From contig CAJWQX010000014.1 of NCBI GenBank assembly GCA_913045265.1, positions 1 to 53,929 on the forward strand: 53,929 nt of DNA. Direction: 5' to 3'. This document shows positions 17,586-25,286 of this stretch, in pieces. Numbering within the stretch: position 1 is the first letter of the stretch; every line of letters begins with the position of its first letter. A model generated the notes under the pieces. That model was not told where the DNA came from. It searched no databases and was given only the letters and a program-made list of their open reading frames with translations. This DNA is from UBA11889 sp002313255 (GTDB taxonomy: Bacteria > Pseudomonadota > Gammaproteobacteria > Pseudomonadales > Azotimanducaceae). Position numbers and translations under genes: made by a program.

Positions 17586-19250
17586 TTAATTACAACAAGG
17601 GCACCCGGCCAAACCACTAAAGCTTCCTGCTCGAATGATGCCACTTACGGAAGCGTTGGAATGCCGCGACTCCGATTGAACGGCTTTGGTCCTCGTGCGT
17701 TGATCGACGTCGACCGTACTTTCCCGATAGCCTGTATAGATCTGAAACGAATGGGTGCCAATCTCCGTCCTAATTTCGATCGTGTCAGACCCTACACTTT
17801 TCCAGTTGGAGTACTCAGACCCGTCACATCGGACGAAAATGGAATCCTTCTGATCGGGTATCCCGGTGACGCGAAAAGCGGTTTGCTCTCCTGCCAATGA
17901 CGGCTTCACGGCGTACGTCGTAACCTGAAGCATCCCATGGGCAAGATCATTCCACGCCTGACTCAGACCCAACCTTGGGAACTCAATGCCCTCAACCGTC
18001 GGTTGCTCAAATTTCGCTAAGTTGGGCGAAATAAAAAGACGTTGCCAGTCCCCGGGATCGGCCACATCCGTCACCATGAGACTCGCGCTCATTTGGCCAC
18101 GCGGCCACGGTTCGCCCAAATGAAACCAATAACCAAAGTGCTCTGACTCAGAGCCAAAATATCTAGGCTCGGCAAATTGTTCAAGCGTGTCCGACAAGCG
18201 TGCATGCGTGACCGCATCACCAAACTCATTGGCTAGCATCGCCGTCATCACCAGTCCTCGGGGATCCGACGGCACCGTAACGGGTACGGCCGGATCATCC
18301 CAACCCGTCGCCGAGAGAGAAGCGCGATAAAATAATTCCGCCAACTCGGGATGTTGCGGTAACGCGTACCAAGCCACGCCCGTCCCACCGCCCGAACCCA
18401 CTTTGTGTACATGGTCGACGATCGGGTCGTAGTACAACGCAACCCACTTCAGTAAACCGTCTTCAACCTCAAGATAGTGACGTTTGGCATAATCGGTCCA
18501 CTCATCGAAAACGCTGTGCTTATCGGTCCCGACGAGTCGATCGAACATTTGCAGCCCGAGACCGGCAGCGCTAAGACAGTATGGCCAAATCTTGGTGTTC
18601 TCGCAGTGCGGGCCCTCTGGGTGGCGGCGCCATTGCTCAGTCAAGTGTTCGGCGACGCGACTATGGGTCCACTGAAAATGCGTGTCATCAACGCCCACCA
18701 CTTTAAACGGATCGTCCCATTTGCGGTCACCGCTAACATACCGATGCAGCGACATCACCAAATTGAAGAATCCCTTGAAGAACAGCATGCCATCCGCACC
18801 TACGGGATCTTTTTGGAGTCCCCAAGGCTCGACTCCGTTCGCCGTCCACCCGGGCGAATCGTATCGTCCCCACAAGTGTTCGGGAATGAGCGTTCCCTTC
18901 CACACGTCCGGGTACTTGTCCCGATCGGGGTCACTACCAAACTGAGTTAACCAATCCACAGCCGCCCAAAAGGTTCTGTGGCGGTCAACCAATTGGTCAA
19001 GGATTTGGGAATAAGCCTCCCGCCAAGCCGGCGTCTTATCAGCCATTAGCGCAACCGCATAGCATGAATCGGCCAGATCAAAGCGCGGGAAATTGGTCAT
19101 TGGCGGAGTCGAGTAACGATCCCACCATGGATGCGGTTCTCCGGAGCTGCTCCAATCGTCCTCTGTCCCCGCTTTTTCCCAAAGAAAATGCAGCCAACCG
19201 CGCGCGCGATCATTAAGTTCGGGATAGGTATTTTTCACCAACGTCTCCAA
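17586..19250 (-). CDS. Linalool dehydratase/isomerase-like protein
   Basis: A 554-residue protein resembling the alpha/alpha barrel of Castellaniella linalool dehydratase-isomerase (LDI). Blocks recalled from LDI align by eye: FKGFFNLVMSLHRYVSGDRK (158-177), then CENTKIWPYC (216-225) and FDRLVGTD. The two cysteines stand nine residues apart, as do the catalytic Cys171/Cys180 of LDI. LDI His129 appears to be Phe161 here, so the chemistry may differ. The C-terminal ~150 residues look like an added beta-rich domain. There is no signal peptide, whereas LDI is periplasmic. It heads the minus-strand operon and is divergent from the CoA transferase. Substrate unknown. Confidence 0.7.
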   Translation of the reverse strand: METLVKNTYPELNDRARGWLHFLWEKAGTEDDWSSSGEPHPWWDRYSTPPMTNFPRFDLADSCYAVALMADKTPAWREAYSQILDQLVDRHRTFWAAVDWLTQFGSDPDRDKYPDVWKGTLIPEHLWGRYDSPGWTANGVEPWGLQKDPVGADGMLFFKGFFNLVMSLHRYVSGDRKWDDPFKVVGVDDTHFQWTHSRVAEHLTEQWRRHPEGPHCENTKIWPYCLSAAGLGLQMFDRLVGTDKHSVFDEWTDYAKRHYLEVEDGLLKWVALYYDPIVDHVHKVGSGGGTGVAWYALPQHPELAELFYRASLSATGWDDPAVPVTVPSDPRGLVMTAMLANEFGDAVTHARLSDTLEQFAEPRYFGSESEHFGYWFHLGEPWPRGQMSASLMVTDVADPGDWQRLFISPNLAKFEQPTVEGIEFPRLGLSQAWNDLAHGMLQVTTYAVKPSLAGEQTAFRVTGIPDQKDSIFVRCDGSEYSNWKSVGSDTIEIRTEIGTHSFQIYTGYRESTVDVDQRTRTKAVQSESRHSNASVSGIIRAGSFSGLAGCPCCN

Positions 19251-19294
19251 CTACTACCTACGTCTGTATGCGAGGTTTCGTCTTGCAACAGATA

Positions 19295-19332
19295 TTCGAC
19301 CCTTCGACTCTTCGACTCTTCGACTCTTCGAC
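19295..19332. repeat. Octamer tandem repeat (TTCGACTC) in divergent promoter region
   Basis: Almost five copies of an 8-base unit: TTCGACCC, then three exact TTCGACTC units, then TTCGAC. It lies in the 181-base spacer between the divergent LDI-like and CoA-transferase genes, 45 bases upstream of the LDI-like start. Such a tract could bind a regulator cooperatively or vary in length by slippage. Confidence 0.8.
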
Positions 19333-19431
19333 GGATCATACGCTCGTCATAGGAATTACTTCGCTCGCGCACATCCAACCTCTATGATCTGATAGTTTTG
19401 GGTAAAGACAACGTACAGCAGGGAGGCCATC

Positions 19432-20652
19432 ATCAGCTACTTACTCGACGGCGTCCGCGTCATCGACGCAGCTTCTTATCTCGCCGGTCCCGGCGCAGCG
19501 ACCGTCCTCGCGGACTACGGTGCAGATGTCATCAAAATCGAGGCGCTTTCGGGTGACGGTTACCGCAAGCTCAAAGGTGCATTCCCTATTGACTACAACT
19601 GGCTGCTGACGTCAAGAAACAAACGCAGCGTCGCACTCGATCTCGGCCACCCCGAAGCACGCGAAATCGTGCACCGGCTCGCGCGCGGAGCCGATGTTTT
19701 CTTAACCAACTTTATCGGCACACAGCTCGCTAAATACGAACTCGAATACGACCGTTTAAAAGAACTCAATCCCCGTCTCATCTACGCGCACATCTCCGGC
19801 TACGGTACCGAAGGTCCAGAAGTCCAGCGCCGCGCTTTTGATGCGACGGCTTGGTGGGCACGCTCCGGGTTAATGGAATTCATTCGAGGTCAAGGCTCCG
19901 ACCCGGTTGCATCAGCTCCTGGTATGGGCGATCAAGCGACCTCGATGTCGCTCTTTGCAGCCATCATGACCGGACTTTACCGGCGTGAGAAAACGGGCGA
20001 AGGAGCACTCGTAAGTACTTCTCTCATCGCCAACGGCGTTTGGTCTAATGGCATGGCGTTACAAGGCGTGCTGGAAGGCATGGACGTGGGTAAACGCAAG
20101 CAAGAGCACGGCGTACACAATCCCTTCGGACACGTCTATCGCACCTCCGATGGCCATTACGTATTGTTCGTCATGATCAATGCTGAACGCGAGTGGCCTC
20201 AGTTAGCGGCCGCCATGGGACGTTCAGAATGGACCAGTGATCCACGCTTTCTTGACATGCCGACTTTGATCATAAATCGGTTGGAATTGATCGATCTCAT
20301 TCAAGAGGTGATTGGTTCCATGACAATCGGACAGACCCTAAAAACTCTAGACCAGCACGAAATCACGTACGGTCACGTCCGCCCCATGGGTCAGGTGGTT
20401 GACGACCCACAGCTTGCTGCCAATGAGATCATTGTCCAAACCAACGACCCTGGGGACGACTACCACCGCACCATCATGAGTCCTATACAAATCGAAGAGG
20501 AACCAAAACGCCCGCCCCGAAGAGCTCCCGACATCGGCGCACAAACACGCGAAGTCTTAACCGAGCTCGGGATCGATGGTACGGAAATTGACCGCTTAAT
20601 CACGAACGGGACGGCTGGGGAACCAACGAGCACAGACGACAACATCCATTAA
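19432..20652 (+). CDS. CaiB/BaiF-family CoA transferase, apparent AUC start
   Basis: A 406-residue class III CoA transferase. The family N-terminus GVRVIDAASYLAGPGAATVL is intact in frame, as is the catalytic Asp (about 167) in the GMGDQAT motif. No ATG, GTG or TTG lies between the upstream in-frame stop (TAG, 19393-19395) and GTG at 19669, and that GTG would delete the conserved first 79 residues. A strong Shine-Dalgarno, AGGGAGG at 19420-19426, stands five bases before ATC at 19432 (another ATC at 19429). The start is therefore probably AUC, or an ATG mutated or misread. It likely moves CoA between acids or racemises a branched acyl-CoA. Confidence 0.85.
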   Translation: MSYLLDGVRVIDAASYLAGPGAATVLADYGADVIKIEALSGDGYRKLKGAFPIDYNWLLTSRNKRSVALDLGHPEAREIVHRLARGADVFLTNFIGTQLAKYELEYDRLKELNPRLIYAHISGYGTEGPEVQRRAFDATAWWARSGLMEFIRGQGSDPVASAPGMGDQATSMSLFAAIMTGLYRREKTGEGALVSTSLIANGVWSNGMALQGVLEGMDVGKRKQEHGVHNPFGHVYRTSDGHYVLFVMINAEREWPQLAAAMGRSEWTSDPRFLDMPTLIINRLELIDLIQEVIGSMTIGQTLKTLDQHEITYGHVRPMGQVVDDPQLAANEIIVQTNDPGDDYHRTIMSPIQIEEEPKRPPRRAPDIGAQTREVLTELGIDGTEIDRLITNGTAGEPTSTDDNIH

Positions 20653-20728
20653 CGTGAACGCCCATCCGCTAAGAGCTACTACGCCGATGCCCACTGCCAC
20701 GCGGATAGGTTATGGTGACAAGCCTTAG

Positions 20729-21709
20729 ATGAAATTCGCAGTACTCCAATTTTTCAGCTGGCCGGAGCGTCGCGTACCGCTGGGCAAGGTGTACGAGCGG
20801 GCGCTTGAGCGTGTGCAAATCATGGACAAAACCGGCTACGACGCAGTGTGGTTGGCCGAACATCATTTTTCCACCTACAGCGTTTGTCCATCGATCCATC
20901 TCATGGGCATGCACATCGCCGACACCACGGAAAATATACGTATTGGCACGGGCGTTTCACTAGCCGCTTTTTACCATCCTCTTCGACTCGCCGAAGAGGT
21001 CGCGCTGCTCGATAACCTCAGCGGTGGGCGCATCAATTGGGGCGCGGGCCGAGGGTTTGACAAAACTGAAATGACTGCCTTTGGTGTCGAGGCCGACGAG
21101 TCGCGTGCGCGGTTCCACGAAAATGTCGACGTCGTGCTTGCCGCATGGAACAACGAACGGCTGACATTTCATGGCGAATACAATCACTTTGACAACATCG
21201 AAGTCTTGCCCAAACCAATCCAGAATCCGATGCCGACGTGGATCGCTTCGTCATCACCCGACGCGATCGCCTGGTCGGCGAGCCAAGGTCACGCCATCCT
21301 CATGGATCCACACTCAACACATCAAGAAATTGCACATAAATATCGGTCGTATCGAGATCAACTCGCCGAACACGGTCACAACGAGGCACGCGATACACCG
21401 ATAGCGCGTTTGCTTGCGATTGCTGATACTGATGAAAAGGCCGAAGCCGTTGCCCGCGCGGGCGCCCAGTGGACGGTTGGCAGTTACGCGAATCCAAAAT
21501 CCGGGAGCGGCATGATGAGTGGATTCTCGACCGAGGATCGCGTCGATCGCTACGTTAACGAGATTATCATTCATGGCAGTCCGTCGACGGTGACCGACAA
21601 GCTTAAGGAACTGGAAGAAACGATACCCCTCGATTACTTGATGGCGTCAATTCTGAGCCACGAAACATTCATGCGGTTAAGCGAAGAGGTTATGCCGAAC
21701 CTTCGGTAG
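20729..21709 (+). CDS. LLM-class flavin-dependent monooxygenase
   Basis: A 326-residue bacterial-luciferase-like (TIM barrel) oxidoreductase. Typical blocks are DAVWLAEHHF near 38-47, RIGTGVSLAAFYHPLRLAEE near 71-90, LDNLSGGRINWGAGRGF near 94-110 and PTWIASSSPDAIAWSA. It would use reduced FMN (or F420) to oxidise an unidentified substrate. It follows the CoA transferase gene after 76 bases and is probably in the same transcript, so it may act on an intermediate of that catabolic island. Confidence 0.9.
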   Translation: MKFAVLQFFSWPERRVPLGKVYERALERVQIMDKTGYDAVWLAEHHFSTYSVCPSIHLMGMHIADTTENIRIGTGVSLAAFYHPLRLAEEVALLDNLSGGRINWGAGRGFDKTEMTAFGVEADESRARFHENVDVVLAAWNNERLTFHGEYNHFDNIEVLPKPIQNPMPTWIASSSPDAIAWSASQGHAILMDPHSTHQEIAHKYRSYRDQLAEHGHNEARDTPIARLLAIADTDEKAEAVARAGAQWTVGSYANPKSGSGMMSGFSTEDRVDRYVNEIIIHGSPSTVTDKLKELEETIPLDYLMASILSHETFMRLSEEVMPNLR

Positions 21710-21780
21710 TTTCCCTTAGCGAATTGCGGTTTGCATCTACTCTGCATCCGTTAGTACCGACGTACCAATCACCATATTCG

Positions 21781-22122
21781 CTAGTGGTCATGACCGTGTG
21801 TTCGCGCGGAAAATTCAGCCATTCGTGCGTTAAGTTCCACCGAATCCACAACGTTTCCTGATGCCAATACGCGTCTCAACGCCTCTTGAAAATGCTCATA
21901 ATAGGCATATACCCCCGTCTGATCGTCGGACGCTTCCCAGGCATGGATCACCTCAATGAGCTCTGCTTGAAATTCGTCCCACGCGAAACAGCCTTGTTCC
22001 ACTAGCAAGAGCGCCATCGCAAACACCCGCCCCTGCCATGGTTCATTAAAGAGGACTTCACCGTTGGCCATCGGCGGTTGGAATTCCACGCGCAAAGGAA
22101 GCTCACCGACATCGTCCACCAT
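21781..22122 (-). CDS. Nitrile hydratase accessory (activator) protein
   Basis: A 113-residue protein of the P14K/NhlE type that escorts cobalt and helps oxidise the active-site cysteines of Co-type nitrile hydratase. It shares the N-terminal motif of the beta subunit (FNEPWQGRVFAMALLL here; FHERWEARVFAMYLQL in beta), as expected since this family derives from the beta N-terminal domain. The His-rich end HGHDH could bind metal. It starts 36 bases after the alpha-subunit gene and closes the operon. Confidence 0.88.
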   Translation of the reverse strand: MVDDVGELPLRVEFQPPMANGEVLFNEPWQGRVFAMALLLVEQGCFAWDEFQAELIEVIHAWEASDDQTGVYAYYEHFQEALRRVLASGNVVDSVELNARMAEFSARTHGHDH

Positions 22123-22158
22123 TCAACTCCTATTCGCCGTCGTCGGACCAATAAACGA

Positions 22159-22734
22159 CTAATCCGAAAGCACTTCAACGCCAATCATGCTGTCCCTCGA
22201 TACCTTGGCTGCCAGGACATCGAGCGACTGCCCGGCCCAGGTTGAAGGCATTGCCGGCAGAACCATGTAGCGAATCTCGGCGGATGAATCCCATACTTGA
22301 ACGGTCGTGTCGCCAGGAATCGCGGTACCAAACTCCTTCAACACGGCCCTTGGTTCCCGGACCACGCGGGATCGATACGCCGGATCTTTATACCAACGTG
22401 GAGGTAATCCCAGTACGGCCCACGGATAACAGGAACACAGCGTACAAACCACCACGTTGTGCGTATCTGGCGTGTTCTCCACAACAACTAACTTGTCAAC
22501 CTGTCCACCGGAAAATCCGAATTCATCAATCGCAGCAGTGCCGTCGGCCAGCAGTCGTACCTTGAAGTCTGCATCCCGCCATGCGCGCGCGACGACTTGC
22601 GCACCGTTCATTGGACCAACGCGCTCGTTATAAAAGGTAATCGTCTCGTCAATCCGGTCGGCGTCAACCAAACCCTTCTCAGTCAACAGGCTTTCCAAAG
22701 CCTCAGCTCGAACTGCCATCCGAGAATCAGTCAT
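22159..22734 (-). CDS. Nitrile hydratase alpha subunit, cobalt type
   Basis: 191 residues from ATG 22734. The metal centre is VCTLCSC (Cys97, Cys100, Cys102). Thr after the first Cys is the mark of Co(III) enzymes, whereas Fe enzymes have Ser. Conserved blocks YNERVGPMNGAQVVARAW and LPPRWYKDPAYRSRVVREPR match the family. The enzyme hydrates nitriles to amides as an alpha-beta dimer. The start overlaps the end of the beta gene (ATGATGACTGA), giving the beta-alpha order normal for Co-type clusters. ATG at 22737 is an equal alternative. A longer in-frame start would run through the beta gene and is not credible. Confidence 0.93.
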   Translation of the reverse strand: MTDSRMAVRAEALESLLTEKGLVDADRIDETITFYNERVGPMNGAQVVARAWRDADFKVRLLADGTAAIDEFGFSGGQVDKLVVVENTPDTHNVVVCTLCSCYPWAVLGLPPRWYKDPAYRSRVVREPRAVLKEFGTAIPGDTTVQVWDSSAEIRYMVLPAMPSTWAGQSLDVLAAKVSRDSMIGVEVLSD

Positions 22735-23410
22735 CATCGTCCACCATGTCGAGGTAGGGCTCAAAGAGATCGATGCTGAGCTCGACGTTTTCCTCTCCTC
22801 CGCCACCCCAAAGCGTTTCGGTCGCGAAACGAACGGTATAGAGGTGCTCAGCACCCTCACCATGTCCGTGGGCGTGGCTGTCAGGAAATACCCAACCACC
22901 ATGGAGCCCTATTACCTGACCGATGCGACCACGCACGTACGCTGGCATGCGGGTATGTCCCTCGACCGACGTGGTTTTAGCGCGCACCCGATCACCCAAC
23001 GCGAAACGCGGTGATGTCTCGAGCGGCCGCTCGGCCGTCCCAATCCGATCCGTCGACGGTTTTTCATCAGGCAAATGATCCCGCGTAAAACTCGGTCGCG
23101 CCGCCACCCGATCGTCAAGACGGGCACCAAGCGCTTGTGCTCTTTCGGTAATTTCGGACTGACTCAACACACCGTCTTCGACCAACCTTGTTTCGAGCCC
23201 ACCTAGCCATCGTCCGTAATATGTGTCGGCTAGATAACTAATGGGGTCAATCCGTTCAATCGCGTGGCGTGAACGATCAAGGTTACCGCCCAGTTGAAGG
23301 TACATGGCGAACACTCGGGCTTCCCAACGTTCGTGAAACACAGGTTCATTCGGTTCCGGGTTGACCGCACCGAACCCATGCTTCCCACCCAAATCGTGTA
23401 CGCCATCCAT
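22727..23410 (-). CDS. Nitrile hydratase beta subunit
   Basis: 227 residues from ATG 23410, where AGGA lies seven bases upstream and the canonical family N-terminus MDGVHDLGGKHGFGAV begins. An upstream extension to 23548 is not family-like and overlaps the preceding gene. The N-terminal helical domain contains HERWEARVFAM, and the C-terminal SH3-like beta-barrel contains RFALGDRVRAK and PAYVRGRIGQVIG. A His-rich loop SHAHGHGEG (about 180-190) precedes the final strands. It is first of the three nitrile hydratase genes and translationally coupled to alpha. Confidence 0.93.
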   Translation of the reverse strand: MDGVHDLGGKHGFGAVNPEPNEPVFHERWEARVFAMYLQLGGNLDRSRHAIERIDPISYLADTYYGRWLGGLETRLVEDGVLSQSEITERAQALGARLDDRVAARPSFTRDHLPDEKPSTDRIGTAERPLETSPRFALGDRVRAKTTSVEGHTRMPAYVRGRIGQVIGLHGGWVFPDSHAHGHGEGAEHLYTVRFATETLWGGGGEENVELSIDLFEPYLDMVDDDD

Positions 23411-23444
23411 TCGTTTTCCTAGGCCCTCTAACGTTATTTTACTG

Positions 23445-24038
23445 TCATCTGCTTCGCCGACGACGTAACAATCCCAGCAACAAAAACACGCCGGCCAAGA
23501 ACCACCGGGGATCCGCGTAACTGAAACCACCGGATACCGGAAAGGCAACGGTTTTTTTCATAGCCGCAATCTTAAAGTCGTGCGAACCCTTGAATTGCTG
23601 ATTGATTGTAATCTCCAGCATGTCACGTCGACTTCGGTATCGCATCAGCGCGAATTGAGACCAATTATGAGCACCGTCGATTCCCCAAATATCCAGCGCT
23701 TCGTACCTTCCCTGGCTAAAGAAGACCGGATGACACGCGCGCCGAATTAATGACGGCCACATGTACGCCATATAACGGTCAAGTAGCTGACTCGGCGTTT
23801 CTCCACCTTCTGCCGGATCGTGTTGGCGCATATCGATGAGATTCACCATCACGAAATCATCGCCGTCATCGTCATAGAGAAACCGAGTTAACGCGGCCAA
23901 TCGCTCAGGATCAGTACCGCGTTCCCGAATTTGCGCCACGTACGCGTCAGCTTCGTCCCGAGTTAACGGCGCGTCAAAGTTCGTGTACCAAAAGAAAATA
24001 GCCACGTAAATGGCAGTAAGAAGAATCCAACGAATCAT
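23445..24038 (-). CDS. Small membrane-anchored protein of unknown function in the nitrile hydratase operon
   Basis: 197 residues from ATG 24038, which overlaps the GST-like stop as TGATG. It has an N-terminal membrane helix (MIRWILLTAIYVAIFFWY), a soluble middle of about 140 residues, and a C-terminal helix (WFLAGVFLLLGLL) ending in a run of arginines. The middle part (DDFVMVNLIDMRQHDP..., then ALDIWGIDGAHNWSQFALMRYRSRRDML) faintly recalls the alpha/beta barrel of DUF1330-type proteins, but I do not recognise the family. Two membrane spans and position 34 bases before the beta subunit suggest a membrane partner of the pathway. Function unknown. Confidence 0.75.
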   Translation of the reverse strand: MIRWILLTAIYVAIFFWYTNFDAPLTRDEADAYVAQIRERGTDPERLAALTRFLYDDDGDDFVMVNLIDMRQHDPAEGGETPSQLLDRYMAYMWPSLIRRACHPVFFSQGRYEALDIWGIDGAHNWSQFALMRYRSRRDMLEITINQQFKGSHDFKIAAMKKTVAFPVSGGFSYADPRWFLAGVFLLLGLLRRRRSR

Positions 24039-25066
24039 CAAAACAGCCGTTCGCAACCGGTGCCCGCAAGGACATCGCCCACCACGTCACGATCCTCCGG
24101 ATCCAACCGAACAAACTCTTGCCTGATCCATTGCAAACATTTTGCCTGGTACGGGAACGGCGTCTGTTCCCAGACGCATCCATCAACCTCTGTCGCCATT
24201 GTCTCCGCACCTTCGTCGACCGCTTTGGCGTTAGCTAGCAACACCGGAACATAGGTGCGTCCCACCTCCGATAGCAACGCCCCCAACGTTTCGGGTATAG
24301 CATCGCGCTCAAACCAATCATCGTCGGACGGTTCGAGCCCGGAAAGATCTTCGACGATGGAGACCCAAGCGTGCACATCGGGCGCACGTTCCATCGTAAT
24401 CGCCACCGGCGTCGGATCGAAGGTGGCGAGCTGCGTTAGCTGGCCGTATAGTCCAAAGTCACTCGCGCCAGGTCGCCGACCCAACACGAAGGGACCGTTC
24501 TTGATGTGCGCGGCAAAAAGATCCAGGAATCGTTTGTAGCTCGCTTCGATGACGGGAGCCGTGGTGTCGTTGCTTCCGACCACGTACAGACGACTGATCT
24601 GCCGCTCTTTAATAACGGTTGAAAGTTGCTCGATTTCCTCCGTACTTCGCGTCAACGCACGCCAACGCGGCAGTATCGCGCCGGCTTGTTCAATATCCGG
24701 CTCGTAATACCATCGGTAGTGGAACATGGCTTTAGTCAGCCATTCATCACCGTAGTCTTCAAGGAGGTAATCAAGAAACCGTAACACCGGATCCTCGGGA
24801 ATCACCGGCCGACCCGGTATTTCGCTCTCTAGCCGCCGAATGATCGGGGTCGAGTCCACCACGGCTTCGAGCTCACCCGTTGCATCGGGCAAATAGAAGG
24901 TGGGCAATAACTCCACCTTGGCTGTCGGCAAATCCTGATCATCGCTCCAAAGACCGCCTGTAAAGAAGCGATACGGAATACGCCGGTAGCGGAGGACGGC
25001 GAGCATTTTTCGGGTGTACGGTGACCCAGGCGCACCCCTTACCAGCAACGATTCGTCGATTGACAT
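24038..25066 (-). CDS. Glutathione S-transferase-like protein, long form
   Basis: 342 residues from ATG 25066 (GGAGG four bases upstream). The N-terminus is a thioredoxin-fold GST domain: SPYTRKMLAVLRYRRIPYRF near 14-33, with LPTFYLPD before the cis-Pro strand and a DSTPIIRRLE glutathione-contact segment. A helical C-domain containing PFVLGRRPGASDFGLYGQL follows. It is about 120 residues longer than common GSTs because of a tail after residue 250. It heads the operon GST / membrane protein / nitrile hydratase beta / alpha / activator, an unusual neighbourhood. Whether it is a catalytic GST is unclear. Confidence 0.8.
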   Translation of the reverse strand: MSIDESLLVRGAPGSPYTRKMLAVLRYRRIPYRFFTGGLWSDDQDLPTAKVELLPTFYLPDATGELEAVVDSTPIIRRLESEIPGRPVIPEDPVLRFLDYLLEDYGDEWLTKAMFHYRWYYEPDIEQAGAILPRWRALTRSTEEIEQLSTVIKERQISRLYVVGSNDTTAPVIEASYKRFLDLFAAHIKNGPFVLGRRPGASDFGLYGQLTQLATFDPTPVAITMERAPDVHAWVSIVEDLSGLEPSDDDWFERDAIPETLGALLSEVGRTYVPVLLANAKAVDEGAETMATEVDGCVWEQTPFPYQAKCLQWIRQEFVRLDPEDRDVVGDVLAGTGCERLF

Positions 25067-25286
25067 ACGCCCTCCAACCCGTGCGTTGACGTTGCCTGAA
25101 GAGTAGTCCGGTCGCCATCCCCCAGCAAACATTGGTTGGCGTTCTTCTCGCGTACATAAACCTGCTTCCAACCACCACCGATAGGAACGTCTATGGCAAT
25201 TCCCTCGCTCGCAAACCTGCACCTATCGAATTTGCGAAGCCATTCGTTTTCCAGCAGAGTGGTTGGTTTCTCCGGGGGAATCACCT

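Noticed and set aside
19669..20652. CoA transferase starting at GTG 19669
   Set aside because: It would remove the conserved CaiB N-terminus, which is intact in frame upstream behind a strong Shine-Dalgarno.
22735..22902. Longer start for the nitrile hydratase alpha subunit
   Set aside because: The extension is an out-of-frame shadow of the beta subunit gene. ATG at 22734 gives the family N-terminus.
25067..25286. Small frames in the spacer between the GST-like and TPP genes
   Set aside because: They are extensions or shadows without ribosome sites. The 220-base spacer is better explained as a divergent promoter region.
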